Of a DNA stretch of 64,000 bases, positions 54,304 to 64,000 are shown one piece after another (position 1 is the stretch's first letter; each line of letters starts with the position of its first letter). The DNA is from Litsea cubeba (Eukaryota > Streptophyta > Magnoliopsida > Laurales > Lauraceae), in the NCBI GenBank assembly GCA_012931725.1, contig CM022951.1, positions 2,852,037-2,916,036 on the forward strand, written 5' to 3'. The translations under genes were made by a program, and so were the position numbers. Below the pieces are notes generated by a model. It saw nothing but the letters and a program-made list of their open reading frames with translations. It searched no databases and was not told the origin of the DNA.

Positions 54304-56109
54304 TCAACACTGTAGATCTTGAATTGCCTTAGCTTGTAGAACTCTTCCGGGCTCCATTCTTCTCCCCCTGAATTTGTCCATAATTGACAAACAAAAATAA
54401 TCATGCAGCTTCTTGCAATGGGGATGAATGTGTCCTTTCTTTCCACAATGGTGACAAGTGGATGTGCGTGCAGTGCTTGACACATTCTTTTTCTTGAAAC
54501 TACTCGACACATTATTTGAAAGTGCAGTATGTGGAGTAGCATGTGCAACACTTGAAACAAAAATTGTTTTACCTGTAGCATTTGAAGTGGATGCACCATG
54601 ATCATAACCGAGACCGCTTCTGTCAAACTGAGACTTCTGACTACACAAGATATTTGTAAGAGTCTTCGAACCAGTGTTCATCTTGGTTAGTGAAGCTTGT
54701 TTGATTTCTAACTCAGACAGAGTGATCTTCAGTCTTCCTTGTAAATCTTCTTTTTCAGATTTAACAACCACTATCGCTTCCTTCAGATTCACTATCTCTT
54801 GTTCAGCCTTTTCAAGTTTTTGACTCTCAGTGGTCAAATTTTCAGCCATGCAGATTTTCTGACTTTCCAAGAGATGAACCTTTTCAAGTGCTTGCTCTAA
54901 TTCAATTTTCAATGCAGAATTTTCTTCTTGAGCAGCTTTAAACTTGATGGAGATCTTGTAGCCATACTTGGACATCTTAATACAATCAGCATATGTTTTA
55001 TGATACAATGCTTCAAAATCTTTCTCTTGATCTGACATCTCATCAGCATGATCTTCGTCAGTATCATTGTCAGATAGAGAATTAGCCATGAATGCCACAA
55101 ACTTGCCATTCACAGTTTCAGAAGTTTCAATTGAAGGATCTTGTTCTTCTTCTGATGACTGTTCCTCCCAAGATGTGTTGAGAGCCTTTTTCAATGTACC
55201 CTTTTTCTTGTTGGCACACTCACTAGCATAGTGACCATAGCCATGGCACTCAAAACACTTAGTTCCTTTTGCAGAATTCTTTTTCGCAAAATTAGAACTC
55301 TTCCACTTGACTTGTTTTGACTTCATGTAGTCCTTGAAGCAATTGAACATTTCAGTCAAATCATCTTCAGCCTCAGATTCAGAATCAGACGCAATTTTCT
55401 TTTCAGGCTTCTTTCTTGACTCTGAGTTGGCTTTCAAAGCAATACCTTTCTCTTTTGATTTTCCTTTATCCAAACGGTTTGCTTCAGAGGTTTGAAGATT
55501 TCCAACCAACTGGTTTACCTTGAGGATATCAAGATTCTTGTTTTCTTCAATAGCATCAACTTTAGAATCGAACCTCGAAGGTAGAGACCGCAGAATTTTC
55601 TTGACAATCTTGTTTTCTTGAATTTCCTCACCCAGATTGAAAACAGAATTGACAATATCATTCAGTTTTGCATAAAATTCATCAAAGGTCTCATCTTCTT
55701 CCATCACGATGGTTTCGAATTCTTTAGTCAGCATTTTCAATTTAGATTGCTTCACCGTGTCTGTACCCTCATACACAGTCTGTAAGACTTCCCACGCTTC
55801 TTTTGCGGTTTTGCAAGTGGAAATCCTACGGAACTCTTCAGCAGACACTCCATTGTATATACTATTTACAGCCTTATTATTACAATTGGAGGCATGCTTC
55901 TCATCCTTAGTCCATTCAGCTTTAGGTTTAGGAACAGTTTGTCCACTAACCACAATTGTTGGTTTGGAGTAACCCTCCTCAACAATATCCCAAACATCAT
56001 CATCAATGGACTTAAGAAACCCAATCATCCTTTGCTTCCAATATGCATAATTAGAACCATCTAGCAAAGGGGGCTTAGAAGTTGATGTCCCTTCTCGATT
56101 GAACACCAT
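54304..56109 (-). CDS. gag: Copia-type gag (UBN2) protein, 601 residues
   Basis: Apparently intact. N-terminal 'LDGSNYAYWKQRMIGFLKSI' and 'AKEAWEVLQTVYEGTDTVKQ' mark the UBN2/DUF4219-type gag domain (about residues 15-230). A CCHC knuckle 'CFECHGYGHYASEC' lies at about 284-297, a coiled-coil stretch with Glu/Lys/Leu heptads at about 380-480, and a second knuckle-like 'CHHCGKKGHIHPHC' at about 551-564. It resembles the long gag of plant SIRE/Maximus-type copia elements. There is no protease after it; the frame ends close to the 3' LTR. Its likely role is particle assembly with pol supplied in trans. Confidence 0.87.
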   Translation of the reverse strand: MVFNREGTSTSKPPLLDGSNYAYWKQRMIGFLKSIDDDVWDIVEEGYSKPTIVVSGQTVPKPKAEWTKDEKHASNCNNKAVNSIYNGVSAEEFRRISTCKTAKEAWEVLQTVYEGTDTVKQSKLKMLTKEFETIVMEEDETFDEFYAKLNDIVNSVFNLGEEIQENKIVKKILRSLPSRFDSKVDAIEENKNLDILKVNQLVGNLQTSEANRLDKGKSKEKGIALKANSESRKKPEKKIASDSESEAEDDLTEMFNCFKDYMKSKQVKWKSSNFAKKNSAKGTKCFECHGYGHYASECANKKKGTLKKALNTSWEEQSSEEEQDPSIETSETVNGKFVAFMANSLSDNDTDEDHADEMSDQEKDFEALYHKTYADCIKMSKYGYKISIKFKAAQEENSALKIELEQALEKVHLLESQKICMAENLTTESQKLEKAEQEIVNLKEAIVVVKSEKEDLQGRLKITLSELEIKQASLTKMNTGSKTLTNILCSQKSQFDRSGLGYDHGASTSNATGKTIFVSSVAHATPHTALSNNVSSSFKKKNVSSTARTSTCHHCGKKGHIHPHCKKLHDYFCLSIMDKFRGRRMEPGRVLQAKAIQDLQC

Positions 56110-56151
56110 TCTAGAAATCTCTTTAGATCAAACACAGTAAATTAGTGTAAC

Positions 56152-56167
56152 CTGCTCTGATACCAAT
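56152..56167 (-). promoter_or_regulatory. Primer-binding site, initiator tRNA-Met
   Basis: Minus strand ATTGGTATCAGAGCAG next to the 5' LTR. Confidence 0.9.
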
Positions 56168-56962
56168 TGAAAGTTGGTTTAGGGTTCGAGATCTCTAGAT
56201 TGGTCCACTCAATAAATCAACCCACTAGTGTGCAAAAATAATAAACTACGCAGCGGAAATAAAATCACAAGCACACACCACAAGGACACCAAATTTAAGG
56301 TGGAAAACCCAAACCGGGTAAAAAACCACCGATCCGTACTGGATCTAATCAAACTATGAATCTCGCAATTACAAGAAACCCAGATTTCTTCCCTAGATAT
56401 CCCCTATCTAAAGACTGAAGTTACCTTGTGTCGCATCACGCTTCAACGACATCACACCGTTGATTGCAACAGATCCAACGCTTGACTCCTCAAATCTTCT
56501 ACGCAAGAAGATGATCTTCTACAAGGGATGCAGAAGAAACTTGCTCTCTAGAGTACTTGGCAGCACAACTCTTCAAAAATCTCTAGAGAAAATTTCTCTC
56601 AATTAGATCACAAATTCAGAACTTGAGAGATGATCTGTGTCTTTTTTCTTGCCTTTGGGTTGTGAGAAACACCCAATATATAGCCCCTAATTCGTGCTTA
56701 AGACTCCTTGTAATTACCCACTTAGAAAAGAGAGTTTTCTCAAACTTTCTCAAAGAGTCCGGATCCAACTGGGCTTCCAGCGCTACCCTCGCTATAGCGA
56801 GGTATGATTCTGCCTCCTGTCAACTTCTTTTATGTTCTGACATCAACGAATTCCTTCCTCAACTTCTTTTATGTTCTCAACGAATTCCTTCCTCAATGTT
56901 TCCTTGAGTCCTGACAAGATGTGACTGACATCACAAGACTACTGCTGCTTTTTGACCTAACA
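56168..56962 (-). repeat. 5' LTR of gag-only copia-type element
   Basis: 795 bp, same termini as 53396-54201; followed by the ATCTA duplication. Confidence 0.9.
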
Positions 56963-56967
56963 ATCTA

Positions 56968-57989
56968 TATACAAACCACATGCATGAAATGAAATTTACA
57001 CATGAATACTTGCCTTATGTTAGAAATCACCACAAGAAGCTATCCAAGCCCTCTATTGACATCAACCCCCGTCCTACACATAAAAGCCCCAAAAGCCACA
57101 ACCTAGGGTTCCAAGAAATGGGGGGAAAACCAAATAAAGAAGGGATGGGGTTATGCATGTGTCTTTGATAGCTCAAATAGGGTAGGAATGAAGAAAAATA
57201 GGCCAAAGAACTTACCAATCATGAAATCAGAGCTTGGAGGATAGATGGGGAGCTAGCCATGCATTCTTTGGGGCCGTTGGTCGTGCAAGAGGAAGGAGGA
57301 GATGCTAATGGGGGTGAGAAAGAGGAAATGAGACTCAATGTTGGGGGTGATGGTTGTGAGCAAGCAATTGGGAGGAGAAATGGAGAGGAAATGTGGAATG
57401 GAAGAAGAAAAATGGAAGGGAAGGGTTCTGCTGGGCGTGAGTGTGAGTGTGAGTGTGAGTGAGAGTTGAGGGACGATGGCCTCTCTCTTATGTTGAGATG
57501 GTATGGGCAATTTATAAAAATTGCATCTGCACTCAAATGGATTAGAAACAGTTTATGGGCCATCGGGTGGTCCGTTTGACATCAAAAGGGTCTACATCCT
57601 TAACAAAAGATTCACTAAATAATTCTCTCTATCTAACGAGCCCCATATTGCTATACTTTCGAGAATCACAGTAAATCCCTCAATTTTCTAAAAAGACAAC
57701 TATACCCCTATTTGCCCCAAACTTAGACTAAACATATTCAAAACCTCAAAAGCCCTAAACTAACATGCAAACCTAATTAATTAACATCTAAATAAGGTTC
57801 TTGACCTACTGTGAAAATACCCAAAATACCCACCATAATGTCAAATTATTAAACTGATCTTCCAAACCCAACTTAGTCTAATTGCAACCAAATTAAGTAG
57901 ATAATTATTCTCACTCCTAAACTTAATTAATTAATCCTAATTACCATTAATTTATTCTAAACATAATTGTCTAGGGCCGGGTCGTTACA
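56968..57989. other. Right part of the large LTR-like insertion
   Basis: Non-coding. Contains a G/A-rich stretch at 57240-57470 with a short (GTGAGT)n run near 57435-57465, and ends GGGCCGGGTCGTTACA. Confidence 0.5.
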
Positions 57990-57994
57990 TTCTC

Positions 57995-58768
57995 AAAAGA
58001 TTTCATATGGAAGGATGCAATTCTGTTCAAAATCCCATAGTTCCATGAATAAAGCTCATCAAGGATGAGAGAGGAGAGAAAGTTGACAGCACTCACTTCA
58101 AGCAAATAGTGGGAAGTCTAATGTATCTAACTGCTACAAGGAATAATCTAATGTTTGCTGTGAATCTTATTAGCAAATACATGGAGTCACCCACTGAACT
58201 TCATTTTCAAGCTGCTAAGAGAGTGTTGCGCTATTTGAAAGGAACAACTGATCTTGGTCTATTTTACAAGAAGAAAACTGGAGGAAAGCTGATGGGATTC
58301 AGCGACAGTGACTATGCTGGGGATCTTGATGATAGGAAAAGTACATCTGGATATGTGTTTCTGTTAAGTTCAGCTGCTGTAGCTTGGTCTTCGAGAAAAC
58401 AACCAGGTGTCACTCTCTCTACAACAGAAGCTGAATTCATAGCTGCAGCGTCATGTGCATGCCAAGCTGTTTGGTTGAGAAGGATACTCAAAGAATTGTG
58501 TTTTAAACAGGAAAAGCCTGCTGTGATCATTTGTGATAATAGTTCTACCATCAAATTATCAAAAAAACCAGTAATGCATGGGAGGAGAGAGCATATTGAT
58601 GTTAGATTTCATTTTCTTCGAGATCTTGTCAGAGATGAAGTCATTGAACTTTTACACTGTCCAAGCAATATGCAGGTGGCTGATATTCTAACTAAGCCAT
58701 TAAAGTTGGAGGCTTACATAAAGCTGCGAGAAGCACTTGGGATCTGTTCGAGTTCGAGTTTAAACTGA
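57995..58768 (+). pseudogene. Copia RT C-terminus and RNase H
   Basis: Coding sequence resumes in the frame that fits RT just after the insertion's duplication; a TGA occurs near 58047. RNase H is open from 58109: 'LRYLKGTTDLGLFYKK', 'GFSDSDYAGDLDDRKSTSGY', 'LSTTEAEFIAAASCACQAVW', 'IICDNSSTIKLSKKPVMHGR' and 'HIDVRFHFLRDLV', with the D, E and D residues present, ending 'CSSSSLN'. It would degrade the RNA strand during cDNA synthesis. Confidence 0.88.
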
Positions 58769-58783
58769 AATTGTTTTTCAGTT

Positions 58784-58793
58784 TAAGGGAGAA
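58784..58793 (+). promoter_or_regulatory. Polypurine tract of copia
   Basis: TTAAGGGAGAA immediately before the 3' LTR. Confidence 0.75.
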
Positions 58794-59055
58794 TGTGAAG
58801 TTATTTAATATTTATTAGAGTAATTTTGTTTAGTTGGAATAACCCTATGTTTTAGGGAAGTAGCTGAGGTTTGAACGTTTCTTTTGGAAGATCTCTTGTT
58901 TCAAGGAACTGTTGGTCATGTGATCGTGCAGCAGGTCATTGAGTCGTGCAAGTTTCTTTTCTGTTTTTTGTAAGGCTATTTAACAGCCATCTTTCACTTA
59001 ATGAAGCATTCATTTCTCCCGCTCTGTTTCTTCTCAGTAAATCTAGAAACTAACA
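58794..59055 (+). repeat. 3' LTR of copia element
   Basis: 262 bp; same termini as the 5' LTR; followed by CTAAT (59056-59060). Confidence 0.92.
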
Positions 59056-59060
59056 CTAAT

Positions 59061-59395
59061 AACTTGAGCTTTTGGTCTCATATTCGAAACCCCAGGGTGG
59101 CATGCTACCTCCATCTGGCTCGTCTGTCTATTCGATTTCGAACTCGACTTTTGATCCCTCTGGTCCTCTCCATTTCACATTCTTTTTTTTTATTGCATAC
59201 CTACATTCAGAATTTCACAACATCTCCATTCACAAGTACAACAGTCCAGGTATAGTGGGGCCAAACAAAAAGGAGGAGAAAAATGAAAGGTAAATAAATA
59301 AAATCAAGTACTGGGACTAGTGAGGAGGAAGCAGCAAAACACCTGGGTAAAATTGGTGGAAGTTAAGGAAGAAAGGGGTTTTATGCTAGGGATTT
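59061..59395. other. Intergenic, no gene seen
   Basis: No supported gene or repeat. Confidence 0.45.
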
Positions 59396-59500
59396 GTCTC
59401 ATCATCATCCCGATTATGTTGGGGTCAGCTACATGAATTTTTTTCCTCCATTCCAATCTATTCAGGGCCAAATCCTCGAATGTTATACGCACATATAAAC
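59396..59500 (-). pseudogene. RTE-type LINE 3'-end remnant
   Basis: Minus-strand frame 'FEDLALNRLEWRKKIHVADP' followed by (ATG)n (catcatcat at 59399-59407 on +). The LEWR..IHVADP ending followed by a short trinucleotide repeat is characteristic of plant RTE LINE 3' ends, usually found as severely 5'-truncated copies like this one. Confidence 0.7.
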
Positions 59501-60751
59501 AGGCGGAACAGTGATTGGTTGGTTAACCAAATTGTACAAAATTTTAAGTACAAGACTGCTCTATTAAATGTCAAAAGGCTTTATGACTTCTTTCTACAAA
59601 AACAAACCGAACACTCTGATTTTTGCAACCTATCAAGCTACCAAACATATATGATGAGACTTTGGGGGAAAAAAAGTACCAAGACAGCACCTGTAACAAA
59701 AAAAAAAAAAAAAAAAATTTCAAGGAACCAATTTTGCTTTATGCCATACATATCCATAAAGGAAAGTCATTTTCCAAGTAAGTTAACTCATGGAATAAAT
59801 TTACAGAGAAGCTTATGTAGTGGCCAAGTGATAAGAAAAGAGAAGAAAACGCACACTCACAGTCTTCACAAAGACTCAATCCTTGAGAAGCCTCAACAAA
59901 AGAGCTCAATAGAATCAGCACTAAAGAAGAGTGATTAATCACCAAGCACATATTCTAAAAATTGTATTGATTGAATGGATGGTAATGAATATAGGGGAAA
60001 ATGATGAAACGTCCAGCCCTATTTGTGTTCGAGTTTAAACTCTTGCATTCAATAACTCCAATTCTTACTTCTAGATCGAAGCGAGTGACTCAAAAAGGAC
60101 ATTTAAATCATAACAAACTATTAAGACTCCCAGGATGAGATGCAATAAAATTAAAACTTTTTAATGAAATTGCCTTGAGTATGTGATTCTAATGGAATTA
60201 GCGTGGGGGAAGAAATCAAGGGAAAACTTATATAAATCAATCAACTTATCGAACAAGAGGGGTTACAAGCCGTTAAAAAGGTAACAAACCTAGACTAATT
60301 AGGAAACAATTCCAATAATAATAGCAAGTATAAAGTAAATATAATTCTAATGTAAATAAGAGAAGGCTTGCCAATATTTGCTACTATTCCTATAATTTAG
60401 ATGCTCCTGACATAGAAAAGGTCAGCATGATCGGGAAATCCTTCTTGTTTATGGGTTTGGGCCCAGTGGGCTGGCCGATCATGGATCTGGCCTGCATCAC
60501 CGAAGGGGGTTTTATATAATTTAAATTAGAGTTCATTTACTGATAAAATTTTGACACGCCAAGAGGGTTTACTTCATAAAAAGTGTAGTTTTCATTGGGT
60601 AATGAATCATAGATAATAAAATATTCATTTCATGATCAAGTCGGCCGGGTTTATCAAGAAAAATCACTTCTTTTTAATGGAGCAAGAAAATTTACTTATA
60701 TGAGAAATTCTCAAAAACTTCTCATTTAAATAGGGATGCTTTGCCACCTTT
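59501..60751. other. Intergenic, no gene seen
   Basis: AT-rich with an A-run at 59699-59716. No coding frame supported. Confidence 0.5.
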
Positions 60752-60857
60752 TTTTTTATTGGTAACGACAACTTATATAAAAGGAAATCGGAATAATACA
60801 AAAGGCCCCAACAGAGGGAAGGGATAGGAGGTATAATAGAAATATGCAGTAAAAACA

Positions 60858-60892
<35 letters not shown>

Positions 60893-61109
60893 AAAAACAT
60901 GGAGAACAACAAACTACATGGTAAGAGCTAGCAAATTACAAGACCTATCCACCCCTTACTTAGCCAGCAAATCTTAAAAATCGTTGCCTACCTCTGACGT
61001 GATGAAAAGACACTTGCATTGAAGACGATAAAGCTCTAATCTCGTTCAAATAAAACTGAAATCTCCAAGGTGGCATCACTAAGGATGTCACCAATGAAAT
61101 GACATTAAG

Positions 61110-61432
61110 GGTGCATATTTCTTTGCCAGAGAATTTCTGACAAGAATTTTTGCTATGTTGGGGTATTTTTTGACATGATGTGACATCTTGTCTCTTGGCA
61201 TTTAAAATGCTATATTTCTTTCACCAGAATTCCATATTCTAGCTACCTAAAAGGTCTCAAATGACTTTTGGAGTTCCTGGAGTTATACTCTCTATGCATT
61301 TGGTTGGAATTTCAAATGATCCACCAAGAGGAGAGATTTGGAATTCCACCTCAAAGGGACAACATTTGGAGAATTTGGAATTCCTCCAGACATGAATTTT
61401 CAGAATTTTGGTAAAGAAACAGGCCCTAAGAG
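61110..61432. mobile_element. Candidate MITE in the LINE relic
   Basis: Left 'TAAGGGTGCATATTTCTTTG' and reversed right 'TTAGGGCCTGTTTCTTTACC', both followed by a GAATTTCTGA/ATTCTGA block. hAT-like termini; no clear target duplication. Non-coding. Confidence 0.5.
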
Positions 61433-62163
61433 AATGATCACTTTCTACCACTAACTTCAATTGAAAAGAGGAGACACATCCGAATAGCATGTAAGATGGC
61501 TAAAATATCTGCCTCACTAGACTCCATACACCCGACATGGTTGGAAAACATTGCCAACACAATTCTTTCACTATTACAACCTTGCCGCCCCATGAACATT
61601 AAACTTTAACTCACTAAGGGTGAACCCAAAATAGAACATTTTTCACCTTCTTAGCCCCACAAAGTAAGGAAGCCTCCCAATTGTGCAACACACCCAAACC
61701 CTCTACCTTTAGACTGTCGAATTCACTTTTGAAGGAGCCCATCTGGCAAATCAGACTGAGATATATCTTCTACAGACGACAAGGATCATTTGGAAACTCT
61801 ATCATTCCTCTCCTTCCATATTGACCATAAGATAACAAAAGAGGTAAGTCTCCAAAGCACAATCCACACCCAGAAAAAAAAAAAAGAATATCTCCACACT
61901 TCAATCATCCCCGCCAACGACCTCGGGCTACTCCATAAAACACACCTCAGAAGAAGAGTAAACACAAGGAATGAGAGTACTTGCAATGGATAAACAGATG
62001 CTCAATCGACTCCCTCTCCTTCCCACACAAAACACATAAATCTAAAATAGCCTCCGAAGCCAAGCCATTGCTTCTAAGATTGTTCGCTGTTGAGATTTTT
62101 GTTCAAAAACGCAAGCCAAGCAAAGGCCTCCACCCTAGGAGGAGCCAAGCCTATCCACCATGT

Positions 62164-62855
62164 TGAAAATAGCAATCGCGACGGGCGAAACGCTACATAG
62201 CAGCGTAGCAGTGCGATTTGAAAAAATCGTCAAAAAAATATGAAGATTTTGTAGAAAATATAGAATATTGGAAAATGAGAGAGAATGTTTTTTTTTTTTT
62301 TTTTGCAAAAGTAACTAAGATAAGGGGGCGTAGCGTTCCCCTCATTGTATGAGTTCCTCTATCGTTGTATAAATAGAAATAATAGTAATGATCATTTTTT
62401 TTTACATGTATTTATGTTGCTTAGTTATACTAACTTAGAAACTAATGAAGGCATATAAAAAAAAAAAAAAACTGTCATGAAGTCAAGACTTAAGACTTAA
62501 GAGTACCTAGAGAAAAGAATACATCTATCAAAGGGGGTGTCTAATACGATGTACCTAGAAAAAAAACTATCTGTATTGACTGTAGTTTGGCAAGATCATG
62601 TGCTTTTTGGTGATATTTTAAACATAAAATGGTAAAAGAGTTGAGTAGAAATGTTATTTGGAGAGAACAAATAAAGAAATAATTTTTATTATGCATTTTC
62701 AATTTTTTTAGAAAATACAAATCTATCTCACTCCATAGCGGCTCGTAGCGGACCCGTAGCGGACCATAATGGCCACTACAGATGTGAATGCCGCTAAATG
62801 CGTTTCTTCACCGCTACGCCCGAAATAGTGGCCACTATTTTCATCCATGTTATCC
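62164..62855. mobile_element. Candidate hAT-like MITE in the LINE relic
   Basis: Inverted ends GAAAATAG and CTATTTTC with subterminal CGGGCG/CGCCCG and many TAGCGG/CCGCTA motifs on both sides. Imperfect flanking match accatgtt / tccatgtt. The LINE zf-RVT region continues across it, which supports an insertion. Confidence 0.5.
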
Positions 62856-63420
62856 ACACATGCGAAGCCAGAACTCTAACAACAGTCGAGCTCTCCAACT
62901 CCTTCTAGAAAGACCTATAATAAAATAAACTAGAAGGGTAGGGCTTCCAAATACGAGAGTAATCTAAATCCCTACAAATAAGAACGTTACAAAGAAGACT
63001 AGTTGTTGACTCAAACTTCAAATCCTCAAGACCGACACAAGGCCCTCCTAAAAAGACATGGCCCAGGATCCAAAACCCCTTGCACCCACATAATAATATT
63101 AAAATAAAATCCACTTATATCTCACCAACCTAAACAACCTAGGAAAAGATGAAGCCAAGGGTCCAACCCCCACCCAATCATTAACCCAGAAATGAATCTG
63201 ACTCCCTTCGCTACTTTGAAGCCCACCCCCTCTCCTAAATGACTCCCCCTGACATCGATGATAAATTCCCCACCCTCGAAATATTACCCCATAAACCAGA
63301 CACATGATGCCTAGGAACTCTATTAGGCTCCCAAACCTACTCATCCTGGCCATATTTTACACTAATAACTCTCCTCCATAAAGCCTCCCTCTCCTCTCCA
63401 AAACCTCCACCACCAATAAT

Positions 63421-64000
63421 GTCACCTCACATGTGCAAAGCCAAAGAATAGGAGCCCTTTCACAATACAACTAATTTTAAGGAGAAATAATTAAGATGGG
63501 AAGATAAGCTAGTTTTAATGATAAGATTGGGTACCCAAAAACACGAGAGGAGATTTACTAGTTATAAGGAGGAGATAATGGAGCTTTCCATGAGGACCAT
63601 GACATGGGGCCCATTTTTGGTAGTTGATAAAGTTTGTAGTAGGCCCACATTGGGTAGGCCATGCACAAAATTGTTCTATTAAGATGGTCTACTTTTCAAT
63701 CATAACTGTCTATTTTTTCCTCTATCTACAATATTTCCCATTAAGTTCTATCAAGATGCGTTCCACATGTGCACATAGACAAGTAGGTCCCACATTGATT
63801 TGAAAAGAATATGCAATACTGCAATTGTTAGCATCTTTCAATCTGCAAACATAGGAGCCCATCTCATTATTGAAGTTAGCTCCCACTTGGCAATCCAGGC
63901 CATTGTTCTGATGGGATCCTATGTGAATGCTTGGCACATGAAAATCTATTCAAATTTTGAAACTCCTTATCCAATTATGTCAAATGTTATAAGAAAGAAG
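63421..64000. other. Intergenic, no gene seen
   Basis: No supported gene or repeat up to the window edge. Confidence 0.45.

Larger units (their letters stand above)
53396..56962 (-). mobile_element. Gag-only copia-type LTR element (nested)
   Basis: 3,567 bp read on -. LTRs 53396-54201 and 56168-56962, exact duplication ATCTA (53391-53395, 56963-56967), initiator-Met primer site next to the right LTR and purine tract next to the left. The interior carries only a 601-residue gag and no pol. It is inserted inside the LTR-like insertion 50691-57989. The LTRs differ at about five substitutions over some 795 bp plus one 21-bp length change, so it is the youngest layer of the nest. Confidence 0.9.
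50691..57989. mobile_element. Insertion in copia RT: probable large solo LTR with nested element
   Basis: Starts TGTCACGCCCC, ends GGGTCGTTACA, and is flanked by an exact 5-bp duplication TTCTC (50686-50690, 57990-57994). TG...CA ends and a 5-bp TSD fit an LTR element. After subtracting the nested element at 53396-56962, about 3.7 kb of non-coding AT-rich DNA remains, with no internal copy of the ends, primer site or coding region. A solo LTR of a long-LTR family is the simplest reading. A plausible TATA (ATTTATAAAAA) lies near 57510. Confidence 0.7.
47195..59055 (+). mobile_element. Ty1/copia retrotransposon, interrupted and decayed
   Basis: LTRs 47195-47456 and 58794-59055 (262 bp each, TGTGAAG...CTAACA) with an exact duplication CTAAT (47190-47194, 59056-59060), an initiator-Met primer site after the left LTR and a purine tract before the right. 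The order gag, protease, integrase, RT, RNase H is that of copia. It is split in RT by the insertion 50691-57989; without that it would be about 4.56 kb, the usual copia size. It has several in-frame stops and frameshifts. The LTRs differ at about 14 of 262 sites by eye (about 5%). Confidence 0.92.
60752..63420 (-). pseudogene. L1-type LINE ORF2 3' portion, decayed
   Basis: Read right to left. 'SQIHFWVNDWVGVGPLASSF' (63353-63099) is the conserved FW.D.W stretch after RT. 'LAPPRVEAFAWLAFLNK' and a degenerate Cys-rich part (62160-62000) match zf-RVT. 'LWSIWKERNDRVSK' (61830-61786) is the end of that region. The 3' end reads 'ggggccttttgtattattcc' and '...aataaaaaaaaa' at 60830-60752, a LINE 3' UTR with A tail. 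Stops, frameshifts, a microsatellite ((CA)n and A28 at 60856-60896) and two MITE-like inserts (61110-61432, 62164-62855) break it up. LINE ORF2 encodes the enzyme that copies LINE RNA at the target site. Confidence 0.75.

Noticed and set aside
1..64000. CRISPR array, operons, ribosome binding sites
   Set aside because: This is plant nuclear DNA; the tandem arrays lack CRISPR spacer structure.
1..64000. tRNA and rRNA genes
   Set aside because: No complete cloverleaf or rRNA signature recognised. The tRNA-like boxes near 29745-29798 fit a SINE better.

Overview
This is plant nuclear DNA, almost certainly from a flowering plant. The evidence is spliceosomal GT-AG introns, a RING-H2 gene of plant type, a plant-mobile-domain gene, and plant-lineage Ty3/gypsy (Tat, with a second RNase H), Ty1/copia, MULE, hAT, Helitron-like, LINE and SINE sequences. 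I cannot tell the species or the major angiosperm group. Nearly all of the 64 kb is transposable elements, several nested. The only gene that looks like an intact host gene is a two-exon RING-H2 protein at 13233-14335.

Layout. 1-528: almost complete LTR of a gypsy family whose full copy lies at 29906-43048. 864-1416: hAT-type MITE. 1833-5699: gypsy-type element with only a gag gene, two coding minisatellites and a perfect TSD. 6809-7344: second hAT MITE with a perfect 8-bp TSD. About 7640-11450: broken long-inverted-repeat element around a PPR gene fragment, itself hit by two smaller TIR elements. About 11576-11965: Helitron-like end structure. 12003-12975: direct duplication upstream of the RING gene. 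14980-15958: LINE pieces. 15959-27492: an 11.5-kb Mutator-like element (MULE) with a 9-bp TSD, a decayed transposase on +, a decayed plant-mobile-domain/C48-protease gene on -, and between them a ~97-bp tandem array built on the dyad TTGTCGATATCGACAA. The same dyad lies about 105 bp inside each end of the element. 29641-29817: SINE-like sequence.

29906-43048: full-length Tat-lineage gypsy element on the minus strand (gag, protease, RT-RNase H, second RNase H, integrase) that carries an oppositely oriented extra gene with its own TATA box. 43618-44014 and 45032-46656: MULE-type MITEs. 47195-59055: copia element, interrupted in its reverse transcriptase by a large LTR-like insertion (50691-57989), which is interrupted in turn by a gag-only copia-type element (53396-56962). 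59396-59500 and 60752-63420: RTE-like and L1-like LINE relics on the minus strand.

How the pieces fit. The two gag-only elements look like passengers that keep gag and cis signals and would need pol from relatives; the first shares a primer-binding-site core and a gag type with the Tat element. In the MULE, transposase and PMD-C48 genes are convergent, as in MuDR. Nonsense codons, frameshifts and nested insertions mean most autonomous elements here are dead copies, while the low LTR divergence of the two gag-only elements points to more recent movement. All repeat, TSD and splice calls were made by eye.
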